DNA from: AC-32 sp963746155
Lineage (GTDB): Bacteria; Actinomycetota; Thermoleophilia; Gaiellales; Gaiellaceae
Direction of reading: 5' to 3'
Assembly: GCA_963746155.1 (NCBI GenBank)
Contig: CAVVAB010000012.1
Span: 496,001 to 560,000 of the forward strand
DNA length: 64,000 nucleotides
Both the position numbers and the translations under genes were made by a program. This document shows positions 34,858 through 43,892 of the stretch, piece after piece (the stretch's first letter is position 1; the number at the start of each line of letters is the position of its first letter). Under the pieces are notes generated by a model, which made no database searches, was not told the origin of the DNA, and saw only the letters and a program-made list of their open reading frames with translations.

Positions 34858-36267
34858 TCAGCTCAGCGCCTCCACGTCGATCGCCCGCTTCAGGATCTTC
34901 CCGGTCGGGCCCTTCGGGAGGTCGTCGACGAAGATCACCCGGCGCGGGTACTTGTAGGCGGCCACGCGCTCCTTCGCCCAGGCCTGCAGCTCGTCGGCGC
35001 TCGGTGAGGTCCCGGCCCGCGCGACGACCACCGCGGCGACCTCCTCGCCCAGGGTCTCGTCCGGGAGGCCGATCACCGCGGCCTCGAGGACGTCCGGGTG
35101 CTCGTAGAGCGCCTCCTCGACCTCGCGCGGGTAAACCGAGTAGCCGCCGCGGAGGATCAGGTCCTTCTTGCGGTCGACGAGAAACAGGTAGCCGTCCTCG
35201 TCGAGGTACCCGAGGTCGCCGGTCGCGAGCCAGCCTTCGGCGTCGATCGCCTCGGCGGTCGCCTCCGGGTTCTCCCAGTAGCCGGGGATCACCGACGAGC
35301 CGCGGAACTCGATCTCGCCGACCTCGCCGGCCGGCAGCGGCTCGCCCTCGAGCGAGACGATCCGCAGCTCGGTGTCGCCGAGCGGCGTGCCGACCGAGCC
35401 GACCTTGCGCTCCTGTCCGGCGACGTACGTGGTCCCGATCCCGGAGACCTCGGTCAGCCCGTAGCCCTCGTAGACCTCGCCGCCGAACGTGCGCTCGAAG
35501 TCGCGCGCGACCTCGGCCGGGACCGCGGCGCCGCCCACGTGGGCGATCCGAATCGGCGGGAGCGCGTCGGCCGAACGGGCGGCCTGGCACAGGGCGATGC
35601 ACATCGTCGGGACGCCGAGCAGGATCGTCGTCCCGGTCTCGGTCATCAACGCCAGCGTCGGCTCGGGCTCGAACCGGCGCACGATCGCGATCGCGGCGCC
35701 CGACGTCAGCGTCGAGAAGATCCCCGTTGCGAGGCCGAGGACGTGCGAGAACGGGGCGGCGCCTAGCATGACGTCCTCTTCGGAGAGCGCGAGCGCGTCC
35801 GCGCAGTTGCTGGCTGCGGCGTGGATGCTCCGATGCGTGAGGATCGCGCCCTTCGGCCGGCCCGACGTGCCCGAGGTGAAGAGGATCGCCGCCGGGTCGG
35901 AGCCGTCACGCTCGACGATCTCGTCCAGTGGCTCGCCTGCCCCCTCGACCTCGGTCTCGACGAAGACGCGCGGGGTCGACACCTCCAGCCGCGACTCGAC
36001 CTCGGGCCGAGCCAGGAGCAGGTTCAGCGGGACGATGATCGCGCCGAGCCTGAGCGCGCCGAGCGCGGCAGCGAGGAACCCGGGCCCATTGGGAAGCATC
36101 AGCGCCATGCGGTCGCCCGCTTCGACGCCGCGGGCCCGCAACACGGCGGCGGCGACACGCGCCTGGCGGTCGATCTCCGCGTAGGTGACCGTGCCGGTCT
36201 CGCCAACGAGCGCCGGCCGCGACGGGTGAGCGGCGGCGACATCCGAGACGATCCGAGCGAGGTTCAC
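34858..36267 (-). CDS. Acyl/aryl-CoA synthetase (AMP-dependent ligase)
   Basis: A 469-residue adenylate-forming ligase: AMP motif AILFTSGTSGRPKGAILTHR, YEGYGLTEVSG, WLATGDLGYLDEDGYLFLVD, DRKKDLILRGGYSVYPREVE and acylation-Lys LPKGPTGKILKRAI. Shorter than most (about 500), in the range of aryl- and cinnamoyl-CoA ligases. Ech needs a feruloyl- or coumaroyl-CoA supply and this is the best ligase for it in the window, but substrate choice is inference. GTG 36267 appears leaderless (TAACGT, 8 nt) and shares a bidirectional element with the molybdenum hydroxylase operon. Confidence 0.83.
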   Translation of the reverse strand: MNLARIVSDVAAAHPSRPALVGETGTVTYAEIDRQARVAAAVLRARGVEAGDRMALMLPNGPGFLAAALGALRLGAIIVPLNLLLARPEVESRLEVSTPRVFVETEVEGAGEPLDEIVERDGSDPAAILFTSGTSGRPKGAILTHRSIHAAASNCADALALSEEDVMLGAAPFSHVLGLATGIFSTLTSGAAIAIVRRFEPEPTLALMTETGTTILLGVPTMCIALCQAARSADALPPIRIAHVGGAAVPAEVARDFERTFGGEVYEGYGLTEVSGIGTTYVAGQERKVGSVGTPLGDTELRIVSLEGEPLPAGEVGEIEFRGSSVIPGYWENPEATAEAIDAEGWLATGDLGYLDEDGYLFLVDRKKDLILRGGYSVYPREVEEALYEHPDVLEAAVIGLPDETLGEEVAAVVVARAGTSPSADELQAWAKERVAAYKYPRRVIFVDDLPKGPTGKILKRAIDVEALS

Positions 36268-36275
36268 CGGGCGGT

Positions 36276-36285
36276 ACGTTAGCCT
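36276..36285. promoter_or_regulatory. Bidirectional promoter core, CoA ligase / molybdenum hydroxylase
   Basis: ACGTTAGCCT reads as TAACGT for the minus gene (8 nt before its GTG) and TAGCCT for the plus gene (6 nt before its GTG), sharing the central TA. The two start codons are only 24 bp apart, so both messages must be leaderless or nearly so. Confidence 0.5.
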
Positions 36286-36291
36286 CGTCTC

Positions 36292-38560
36292 GTGAGCATC
36301 CTCGGTAACCGGGTCCTGCGGAAGGAAGACCCGCGCTTCCTGCGCGGCGAGGGCCGCTACGTCGAGAACCTCCCGCTCGAGGGGGCGCTCGACGTCACGT
36401 TCGTCCGCTCTCCGATCGCGCACGCGCGCATCACGTCGATAGACGCGTCCGCCGCCGAGGCGATGGAAAACATCCAGGTGCTGACCGGTGCGGACGTCGA
36501 CCTGGAGCCGATCACGTCGCCGCCTCCATTCGGCGTCGCGGCCGGGATCTCCCGCCCGCTCGTCGCGGAGGACGTCGTCCGCTACGTCGGCGAGATCGTC
36601 GCGATCGTGCTCAGCGAGGGCAGAGCCGCCGGCGCCGATGCAGCCGAGCTCGTGTTCGCCGACTACGACCCGCTGCCGGTCGTCGTCGACGTGCACGAGG
36701 CGCTGAAGGACGAGGTGCTCCTCTTCCCGGAGGTGGGAACGAACGTCTCAGGCACGGACGGCCCCCAGGAGCACGACGAGTCGCTCTTCGACGGCTGCGA
36801 CGTCGTTGTCTCGGGGAGGCTCGAGAGCCAGCGGATGGCGCCGTGCCCGCTCGAGCCGCGCTCGACCGCCGCCGAGGTCGGCCCCGACGGCCGCGTTACC
36901 GCCTGGCTCTCGACCCAGGCCCCACATCAGGACAGGCAGGGACTCGCGACGAAGCTCGGCCTCGAGCCGGAGCAGGTCCGTGTCATCGCTCCGGACGTCG
37001 GCGGCGGCTTCGGCGCGAAGACGCTGAACGTCGAGGAGATCCTCGTCGTCTGGCTCGCGCACCACCTCGGCCGCCCGACGCGGTGGACGGAGTCGCGCAG
37101 CGAGAGCATGCTCGGACTCCCGCACGGTCGTGGGCAGCACCTGACGTTCACGATCGGGTCGGACCGCGACGGGAAGATCCTCGCGTACCGGCTCGAGAGC
37201 CTCGCCGACGCAGGCGCCTACCCCGGGCTCGGCTCGTTCCTGCCGCACCTGACGGCGCTGATGTCGAGCGGGGTTTACGCGATCCCGAAGATCGAAGCAT
37301 CGAGCCGCTCGGTCGCGACGAACACCGTCCCGATCTCGGCCTTCCGCGGCGCGGGGAGGCCGGAGGCGACACAGGCGATCGAGCGGGCGGTCGACCTGCT
37401 GGCGGCGGAGGTCGGGATCGACCCTGCAGAGATCCGGCGGCGCAACTTCATCCCGAAGGACGCGTTCCCACACGAGACCGAGACCGGCGCGGTCTACGAC
37501 TCGGGCGACTACGAGGGCGCCCTCGACCTCGCGCTCCACTCGGCCGGCTACGAGGAGCTGCGGGCCGAGCAGGGGCGGCGGCGCGAGGAGGGCGGCCCGA
37601 AGCAGCTCGGGATCGGGCTCAGCACGTACGTCGAGATCACCAACGGCGTGGGGGAGACGGAGTTCGGCGAGGTCGAGATCACCGAGGACGGCGGCGCGAT
37701 TCTCCGGACCGGGTCGTTCTCGCACGGCCAGGGCCACGAGACGACGTTCGCGATGATCGCGTCCGAGCAGCTGGGGATCCCCTTCGAGCGGATCACGGTC
37801 GTCAAGGGCGACACCGACCAGGTCGCGAGTGGAACCGGGACGTACGCCTCGAAGTCGACGCAGATCGGCGGGGTTGCGGCCCGGCTCGCCTCCGACGTGG
37901 TCGTCGAGCGCGCGAAGCAGATCGTCGCCGACTACCTCGAGGCGAGCCCGGACGACATCGTGCTCGACCCGGCCGTTGCGCGACTGCACGTGGCGGGCTC
38001 TCCCGCCCAAGGGTTCGCGTGGGAGGAGCTGGCCGAGCGCGCGGCCGCCGACGGGAGGCTCGCCGAGCTGAAGGCACAGCACGAGTGGAAGGCGGACCCG
38101 TCCTTCCCGTTCGGCGCGCACGTGGCGGTGGTCGAGGTCGACACCGAGACGGGCCAGGTCGAGCTCCTTCGCCACGTCGCGGTCGACGACGCGGGCACGC
38201 TGATCAACCCGCTCGTCGCGGAGGGCCAGGTGCACGGCGGGGTCGCGACCGGGGTCGGCCAGGCGCTCTACGAGCAGTTCTCCTACGACGAGCACGGCAC
38301 GCCGATGACGAGCACGTTCGCCGACTACTCGTTCCCGTCCGCGGCCGACCTTCCCTCGTGGGAGGCGGTGGAGATGGAGACGCCGACCCCGCTGAACGCG
38401 CTCGGGGTCAAGGGGATCGGCGAGTCCGGGACGATCGGCGCCTCGCCGGCCGTGCACAACGCGGTGCTGGACGCGCTCGCGCCCTACGGGCGTGACGCAC
38501 GTCGACATGCCTGCGAACGGCGAGAACGTCTGGCGCGCGCTCGCGGGGGCCAAGGAATGA
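36292..38560 (+). CDS. Xanthine dehydrogenase/CO-dehydrogenase-family large (Mo) subunit, frameshifted at its end
   Basis: About 755 residues, molybdopterin-cytosine-type large subunit. It starts GNRVLRKEDPRFLRGEGRYV; PDVGGGFGAKTLNVEEILVV and the active-site loop ISAFRGAGRPEATQAIERAV are family marks, and GVKGIGESGTIGASPAVHNA carries the catalytic Glu. The loop is AFRGAGR, not the AYRCSFR of true form-I CO dehydrogenase, so CO oxidation is unlikely; hydroxylation of an aromatic, N-heterocyclic or aldehyde substrate fits better. A surplus G (38488-38490) fuses it to the small subunit; corrected, it ends RALAGAKE at TGA 38558-38560, overlapping the next ATG. Confidence 0.87.
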
Positions 38561-39018
38561 AGATCGCGGTGACCGTCAACGGTGTACGCCAGGAGGCGGA
38601 GGTCGAGCCGCGGCAGCTGCTCGTCTACTTCCTGCGCAACCAGCTCGGCCTGAAGGGAACGAACGTCGGCTGCGACACGTCCTCGTGCGGCGCGTGCACG
38701 GTGCTGCTGGACGGCGAGTCGGTCAAGTCGTGCACGGTGCTCGCCGTCCAGGCAGACGGCTCGGAGGTGGCGACGATCGAAGGTCTTGCCGCCGGAGACG
38801 AGCTGCATCCGCTGCAGCAGGCGTTCCATGAGCAGCACGCGCTCCAGTGCGGCTATTGCACGCCCGGGTTCGTGATGGCGTCGGTCTCGCTGCTGCGGGA
38901 CAACCCGGATCCCTCGGAGGAGGAGATCCGACAGGCGCTCGAAGGCAATCTCTGCCGCTGCACCGGGTACCACAACATCGTCCGCGCCGTCCAGGCGGCG
39001 GCGAGGGCGGGCGCGTGA
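38557..39018 (+). CDS. Molybdenum hydroxylase small [2Fe-2S] subunit
   Basis: A 153-residue protein with the plant-ferredoxin cluster (GCDTSSCGACTVLLDG plus C-x in VKSCTVLA) and the second helical-domain cluster (QCGYCTPGFVM, NLCRCTGYHNI). It shuttles electrons between molybdenum and FAD. It must be separate from the large subunit: its own ATG overlaps the corrected large-subunit stop. Coupled to the medium subunit by GTGA. Confidence 0.92.
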   Translation: MKIAVTVNGVRQEAEVEPRQLLVYFLRNQLGLKGTNVGCDTSSCGACTVLLDGESVKSCTVLAVQADGSEVATIEGLAAGDELHPLQQAFHEQHALQCGYCTPGFVMASVSLLRDNPDPSEEEIRQALEGNLCRCTGYHNIVRAVQAAARAGA

Positions 39019-39824
39019 TCCCGGCGGCCTTCGAGTACGAGCGCGCGGGGTCGGTCGACGAGGCTCTCGAGCTCCTCGGCCGGGACGACGAGACGCGGCT
39101 GCTCGCGGGCGGGCACTCGCTGATCCCGTTGATGCGGCTGCGGTTCGCCCGCCCCTCGCTGCTCGTCGACATCGGACGGATCGACGACCTTCGCTTCGTC
39201 CGGGACGAGGGCGAGCGGATCGCGATCGGCGCGCTCAGCCGCCACGCCGACCTCGCGGGCAGCGACACGCTCCGGAATGCGTGCCCCGTACTCGCGGAGG
39301 CCGCAGGGCACATCGGCGATCCCCAGGTTCGCCATCGCGGGACGATCGGCGGCTCGCTCGCGCACGCCGACCCGGCCTCCGATCTCGGCACCGTCGTGCT
39401 CGCGCTCGACGCCGAGCTCGTCGCGCGCGGCCCGGGCGGCGAGCGGGTGATCCCGGCGGCGTCGTTCTTCACCGGGCCGTTCGACACCGCGCTCGAGCGG
39501 CAGGAGGTGCTGACCGAGATTCGCGTGCCCAAGGGCGCCGAGGGCACGTATCTGAAGTATGCGCGCCGGGCCCAGGACTGGGCGACCGTCGGAGTGGCGG
39601 CGGTCCGCGTCGGCGGCCGGGTGCAGGTCGGCCTGACGAGCATGGGCGCCACGCCGATGCGGGCCTCCGGGGTCGAGGAGGCCCTTGCGTCCGGAGCCTC
39701 TGCCGCGGAGGCGGCCGCGCGCGCCGGCGAGGGGACGTCGCCCCGCGGCGACGCGAACGCGAGCCCCGAGTACCGCGCCCACCTCGCGCAGGTGCTCGTC
39801 CGGCGCGCGCTCGAGCAGCTCTGA
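39015..39824 (+). CDS. Molybdenum hydroxylase medium FAD subunit
   Basis: A 269-residue FAD-binding subunit of the CoxM/CutM type: LLAGGHSLIPLMRLRFARPS (FAD pyrophosphate loop), RHRGTIGGSLAHADPASDLG (second FAD motif), and a C-terminal CO_deh_flav_C domain (QDWATVGVAAVRVGGRVQV). The L-S-M order differs from the M-S-L of cox operons. The next dehydrogenase starts 5 bp downstream. Confidence 0.9.
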   Translation: MIPAAFEYERAGSVDEALELLGRDDETRLLAGGHSLIPLMRLRFARPSLLVDIGRIDDLRFVRDEGERIAIGALSRHADLAGSDTLRNACPVLAEAAGHIGDPQVRHRGTIGGSLAHADPASDLGTVVLALDAELVARGPGGERVIPAASFFTGPFDTALERQEVLTEIRVPKGAEGTYLKYARRAQDWATVGVAAVRVGGRVQVGLTSMGATPMRASGVEEALASGASAAEAAARAGEGTSPRGDANASPEYRAHLAQVLVRRALEQL

Positions 39825-39828
39825 GGCC

Positions 39829-40579
39829 GTGACGGCGATCGCGGTGCTCGGGCTCGGCGAGGCGGGAGGGCGGCTCGCCGCCGATCTCGCCGCTGCCGGC
39901 GCCGACGTCCGCGGCTACGACCCGGACCCGAGCGCCGAGGTGGCCGGTGTCTTTCGCGCGTCCGATGTCCAGACGGCAGTCTCGGGCACCGACTTCGTGC
40001 TCAGCGTCAACAGCGCGGCCGTGGCGGCCGAGGCCGCGGTTGCGGCGCTTCCAGCGCTCGGGGACGCGGTCTACGCCGACCTGAATACCGCGGCGCCCGC
40101 GCTGAAGCGGGAGCTGGCGGCGGTCGTCGAGCGCTTCGCGGACGTTGCGCTGCTCGGGCCGGTTCCGACAAGCGGGCTGGGTACGCATGCGCTCGCGTCC
40201 GGGGCTGGGTGCGCAGGCGTTCGCGGACGCGCTCGGCCCGCTCGGGATGCCGGTCGAGGTGGTCTCCGATCGTGCCGGCGACGCGGCCACGCTCAAGCTC
40301 CTGCGCTCGGTCTTCATGAAGGGCCTCGCCGCGTCGGCCGTCGAGAGCCTCGACGCCGCCGAGGCGGCGGGCCACCGCGAGTGGCTCGAAGGCCAGATCC
40401 ACGAGGTGATCGGCGAGCCGCTGCTCACCCGTCTCGTCGAGGGCAGCCACAGGCACGCCGTGCGTCGGGCCGAGGAGATGGAGGCCGCGCGCGAGCTGCT
40501 CGCCGAGCTCGGCGTCGAGCCGAGAATCGCATCCGCCAGCGCCGCGCTCCTCGCCGAGATGGCCGCCGCTTCGCGGTAA
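39829..40579 (+). CDS. 6-phosphogluconate dehydrogenase-like NAD-binding protein (DUF1932), frameshifted
   Basis: About 249 residues. The Rossmann start is IAVLGLGEAGGRLAADLAAA with Asp after beta-2 (RGYDPDPSA); TDFVLSVNSAAVAAEAAV and YADLNTAAPALKRE follow the beta-hydroxyacid-dehydrogenase layout. After a +1 shift in GGG (40207-40209) comes the DUF1932 C-terminal helical domain with LLRSVFMKGLAASAVESLDA, whose Lys matches the catalytic position. Probably a 3-hydroxyacid dehydrogenase or imine reductase acting in the same pathway as GalB/GalC; not assignable further. Confidence 0.78.
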
Positions 40580-40582
40580 GGT
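40577..40582 (+). promoter_or_regulatory. -10 box overlapping a stop codon
   Basis: TAAGGT contains the TAA of the preceding gene and ends 7 nt before ATG 40590. Confidence 0.4.
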
Positions 40583-40589
40583 CGCGCAC

Positions 40590-41513
40590 ATGGTGACCGC
40601 CGAGCAGACCACGGCGAGCGAGCGCGCCCGCGTCCTCGTCCAGGGGGCGTACGACCTCCACGTGCACGTCGGTCCCGACGTGCCGCCGAGGCGTATCGAC
40701 GACGTCACTCTCGCGCGGCGCTTCGCGGAGCTCGGCCTCGCGGGGTTCGCGCTCAAGTCGCACTACACCTCGACGGCCGAGCGGGCCCAGGTCGTCACAG
40801 GCGTCGTCGAGGGCGTCGAGGTGATCGGGACGCTGTCGCTGAACCAGGCCGTCGGCGGGATGAATCCGCTCGCCGTCGAGATCGCCGCGCGCGAGGGCGC
40901 GCGCATCGTCTGGATGCCGACGGTCGACTCGCCCGCGGAGACGGCCGGCCGCACCAAGCCGAAGCCCGGCGACAAGGTTCCGCAGTGGGCGAGCCTCCAG
41001 CACGAGCTGCGCGAGCTCGGGCTCGGGATCGAGGCGGTGGAGGTGACCGGGGACGACGGCGAGCTCCTCCCGGAGACTCGCCAGGTGCTGCGCGCGATCG
41101 CGCGGCACGGGCTGATCCTCGCGACCGCTCATCTCGCACGCGACGACACGTTCGCGGTCGTGGACGGCGCGCTCGAGGAGGGCGTCGAGCACATCGTCGT
41201 CACGCACCCGGAGTTCACGTGCCAGAACTTCTCGATCGAGGACCAGGTCGCGCTCGCGGAGCGCGGCTGCCTGCTCGAGCGCTGCCTGAGCACGCCGTTC
41301 AGCGGCAAGACGACCTGGGAGCACGTCGTCGAGGGCGTGCGCGCGGTCGGCGTCGAGCGCAGCCTCTTCTCGAGCGACCTCGGCAACCCGGACTATCCGG
41401 CCGTCGAGGACGGGCTCGCGCTGTGGGCCGACCGCCTCCTCGGCTCGGGCTTCGACGAGGACGAGGTGCGCGAGCTGATCGTCGGCCAGTCGCGGCGCCT
41501 GGCGGGCGCATGA
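40590..41513 (+). CDS. DUF6282-family metal hydrolase-like protein
   Basis: A 307-residue amidohydrolase/PHP-like barrel with an N-terminal HxH (YDLHVHVGPD), LIGTLSLNQAVGG-type region, TAHLARDDTFAVVDGA and THPEFTCQNFSIEDQ, and SSDLGNPDYPAVEDGLALWA near the end. The family is uncharacterised. Its place directly before galB and galC makes a hydrolase or tautomerase step on a ring-cleavage product plausible (inference). The stop overlaps the galB ATG. Confidence 0.75.
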   Translation: MVTAEQTTASERARVLVQGAYDLHVHVGPDVPPRRIDDVTLARRFAELGLAGFALKSHYTSTAERAQVVTGVVEGVEVIGTLSLNQAVGGMNPLAVEIAAREGARIVWMPTVDSPAETAGRTKPKPGDKVPQWASLQHELRELGLGIEAVEVTGDDGELLPETRQVLRAIARHGLILATAHLARDDTFAVVDGALEEGVEHIVVTHPEFTCQNFSIEDQVALAERGCLLERCLSTPFSGKTTWEHVVEGVRAVGVERSLFSSDLGNPDYPAVEDGLALWADRLLGSGFDEDEVRELIVGQSRRLAGA

Positions 41514-42223
41514 GCCGCAGGCTTCTGGTCATCGGGGCGCATTCGGCGGACTTCGTCTGGCGAGCCGGCGGGGCGATCGCGGTGACGACCGCAGCGGGCG
41601 GCGAGGCGCGCGTGCTCGCGCTCTCGTACGGCGAGCGCGGCGAGTCCGGCGAGCTCTGGAAGGAAGAGGGCCAGACGGTCGAGCACGTCAAGGAGGTTCG
41701 GCACGAGGAAGCGGAACGGGCCGCGGCGGCGCTCGGCGCGAGCTTCGAGTGCCTCGACCTCGGCGACTACCCGCTCGAGGTCGACGGCGAGGCGCTCGGG
41801 CTCCTGGCCGACAGGATCCGCGAGTTCGCGCCCGAGGTGCTGATCACGCACACCGACCGCGACCCGTTCAACCCCGACCACGCTGCCGCGTTCTTCGCGG
41901 TCGAGCGCGCGCGGGCGCTGGCCGCGGGCGCGGGAGTCGCGAGCGCGTTCGAGACCGTGACGCCGCCCGAGTTCCTCCTCTTCGAGCCGCACCAGCCGGA
42001 GATCTGCAACTTCACGCCGACGACGTTCGTCGACATCACGCCCGTGATCGAGCAGAAGAACGCGGCGATGGCCGAGATGAAGGCGCAGTCGTACCTGCAG
42101 ACGTACTACGGCCAGCGCGCGGAGCAGCGCGGCAACCACGCGCGCCGCTCGTCGGGCAAGTCGGAGGTTGTGTACGCCGAGGCGTTCCAGCGCGTCATCC
42201 CGCAGACGGTGAGCGCGCTGTGA
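41510..42223 (+). CDS. galB: 4-oxalomesaconate hydratase (PIG-L family, GalB type)
   Basis: A 237-residue zinc protein of the PIG-L/LmbE family. Most members are deacetylases, but GalB of Pseudomonas putida hydrates 4-oxalomesaconate to 4-carboxy-4-hydroxy-2-oxoadipate. The characteristic GalB segment GAHSADFVWRAGGAIAV (replacing the usual AHPDD), LSYGERGESGELWKEEG, HTDRDPFNPDHAAAFF and EPHQPEICNFTPTTFVDIT are all here. The next gene encodes the aldolase for the product, joined by GTGA overlap, which makes the assignment firm. Confidence 0.9.
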   Translation: MSRRLLVIGAHSADFVWRAGGAIAVTTAAGGEARVLALSYGERGESGELWKEEGQTVEHVKEVRHEEAERAAAALGASFECLDLGDYPLEVDGEALGLLADRIREFAPEVLITHTDRDPFNPDHAAAFFAVERARALAAGAGVASAFETVTPPEFLLFEPHQPEICNFTPTTFVDITPVIEQKNAAMAEMKAQSYLQTYYGQRAEQRGNHARRSSGKSEVVYAEAFQRVIPQTVSAL

Positions 42224-42840
42224 ACGAGACGTTCGAGGCGCTCGCGATGCTCGGGACGGCGACCGTCCACGAGGCGGCCGCTCGCTCGCCCGTCGTCGAC
42301 GCCGACCTGATCCAGGTCGTTCCCGGCTCTCGCGCGGCCGGCCCCGCCCGGACGGTGCGCTGCGGCCAGGACGACAACCTGATGGTCCACGCCGCCATCG
42401 CCGAGGCGCAGCCGGGAGAGGTGCTCGTGCTGACGATGCCCGAGCCGACGCCGATCGCGATGATCGGCGAGCTGATCGCGACGCAGGCGAAGGCTGCGGG
42501 CGTCGCGGCGATCCTCGTCGACGGGGCTGTCCGCGACGTCGACGAGCTCCGCGAGCTCGGCCTGCCGGTCTGGGCGCGCTACGTCCGCGTCAGCGGCGCC
42601 GAGAAGGACGTCGTCGGCGAGATCGGCGGGACCGTGGAGGTGGGAGGGGCGACGATCCGCCAGGGCGACGCGGTGGTGCTCGACGCGGACGGCGCCGTCG
42701 TCGTCGAGCAGGAGCGGATCGAGGAGGTGCTGGCCGCCGCGCGCGAGCGGTTCCAGCGCGAGAACGAGAAGCGCCCGAAGCTCCAGGCGGGCGCGTTCTC
42801 GTACGACCTCGACAACCTGAGGCAGCGCGTAGAGGGATGA
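42220..42840 (+). CDS. galC: 4-carboxy-4-hydroxy-2-oxoadipate aldolase (GalC/LigK, RraA fold)
   Basis: A 206-residue RraA-fold class II aldolase. It begins LAMLGTATVHEAAARSPVVD; the Mg/pyruvate-binding segment is GELIATQAKAAGVAAILVDG AVRDVDELRE (Asp and Arg of the G-x-R-D motif present). HMG/CHA aldolases of this type split 4-carboxy-4-hydroxy-2-oxoadipate into pyruvate and oxaloacetate. The RraA RNase regulator is shorter and lacks the basic tail seen here (RERFQRENEKRPKLQAG). It is followed by two tandem hairpins. Confidence 0.88.
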   Translation: MNETFEALAMLGTATVHEAAARSPVVDADLIQVVPGSRAAGPARTVRCGQDDNLMVHAAIAEAQPGEVLVLTMPEPTPIAMIGELIATQAKAAGVAAILVDGAVRDVDELRELGLPVWARYVRVSGAEKDVVGEIGGTVEVGGATIRQGDAVVLDADGAVVVEQERIEEVLAAARERFQRENEKRPKLQAGAFSYDLDNLRQRVEG

Positions 42841-42861
42841 GACGACGCTTGCGTTGTCTCA
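42838..42861. repeat. 24-bp inverted repeat spanning the galC stop
   Basis: Arms TGAGACGACGC (42838-42848) and GCGTTGTCTCA (42851-42861), 11 bp with one G-T pair and a 2-nt centre. Could be an operator or the first of two RNA hairpins. Confidence 0.65.
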
Positions 42862-42865
42862 GTCA

Positions 42866-42892
42866 GGCCGGACGGGCTTTGCCCGTGCGGCC
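42866..42892 (+). terminator. Strong hairpin between galC and the dioxygenase gene
   Basis: GGCCGGACGGGC / GCCCGTGCGGCC, 12-bp stem with one G-G mismatch, TTT loop. No U-tract follows, so a processing, attenuation or Rho-type site is as likely as an intrinsic terminator. Confidence 0.45.
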
Positions 42893-42937
42893 GTCGGAAC
42901 CGACCGGTCGACACTTTGCTCGACAGAAGGGCCGCCC

Positions 42938-43892
42938 GTGACGGGGCCGATGCACGACCTGGCGCGGATCGGCCACGCCGAGCTGCTGACCCCGAAGCCC
43001 GAGGAGAGCCTCCGCTTCTTCGTCGACGTGCTCGGCATGGAGGAGGAGGCGCGCGAGGGGCAGTCCGTCTACCTGCGGGGCTGGGGCGACTACCTCCGCT
43101 ACTGCCTCGAGCTGACCGAGTCGCCGCAGGCCGGGCTCGGGCACATGGCCCTCCGCGCATGGAGCCCCGAGGCGCTCGAGCGGCGCGTGGCCGCGATCGA
43201 GGCCGCCGGCCGCGGCATCGGCTGGATCGACGGCGACGTCGGCCACGGCCCCGCCTACCGCTTCACCGATCCTGACGGCCACGTCTTCGAGCTCTACTAC
43301 GAGGCCGAGCGCTACGAGGCGCCCGAGAACATGAAGCCGTTCTGGCGGAACCAGCCGCAGCGCTACGTCGGCCGCGGCGCGGCGATCAAGCGGCTCGACC
43401 ACGTGAACGTCCTCGCGGAGAACGTGCGCGAGAACCGCGTGTTCGCCGAGGAGGTGCTGGGCTATCGCCTCTACGAGCGGATCGAGCTCGACGAGGGCGT
43501 CGAGGCGGGCGCCTGGCTCAGCCTCTCGATCGCGGCGCACGAGCTGATCTACGTCGCCGACGCGTACAAGCGCCAACGGCCGGCTGCACCATCTCGCGTT
43601 CTGGGTCGACACGCGCGAGGAGTGCCTGCGCGCCGCCGACCTCTTCGTCGAGAACGACATCTACATCGAGGCCGCGCCGTCGAAGCATGCGATCGCGCAG
43701 GGCTTCTTCGTCTACGCGTACGAGCCGGGCGGGAATCGCATCGAGGTGACGAACGGCGGCTACTTCGTCTTCGACCCGGACTTCGAGCCGATCGTCTGGA
43801 CGAAGGAGGAGCGCGCCCACGGCCAGTTCTGGGGCGTGCACACGATCGAGAGCTTCCACACGTACGGCACCCCCGACGTCGGCCCGCGGTGA
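42938..43892 (+). CDS. Type I (VOC) extradiol ring-cleavage dioxygenase, frameshifted
   Basis: About 317 residues, two VOC domains as in catechol 2,3-dioxygenase. The C-terminal domain holds the iron ligands: His in IKRLDHVNVLAENVRENRVF, His in GRLHHLAFWVDTREECLRAA and Glu in YEPGGNRIEVTNGGYFVF. A surplus C at 43573-43574 splits the gene. Iron-dependent meta-cleavage of a catechol is the family reaction. Position between galC and metF suggests the substrate is a gallate- or protocatechuate-like ring, a job done in known pathways by LigAB/DesB/GalA (a different fold). GTG 42938 has AGAAGGG; the stop overlaps metF. Confidence 0.85.

Noticed and set aside
36292..39018. Natural fusion of molybdenum large subunit with the 2Fe-2S subunit
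   Set aside because: A surplus G at 38488-38490 removes the stop; the corrected frame ends with an ATGA overlap.
36292..39824. Aerobic CO dehydrogenase (cox) operon
   Set aside because: Active-site loop AFRGAGR and gene order do not fit form-I CO dehydrogenase.
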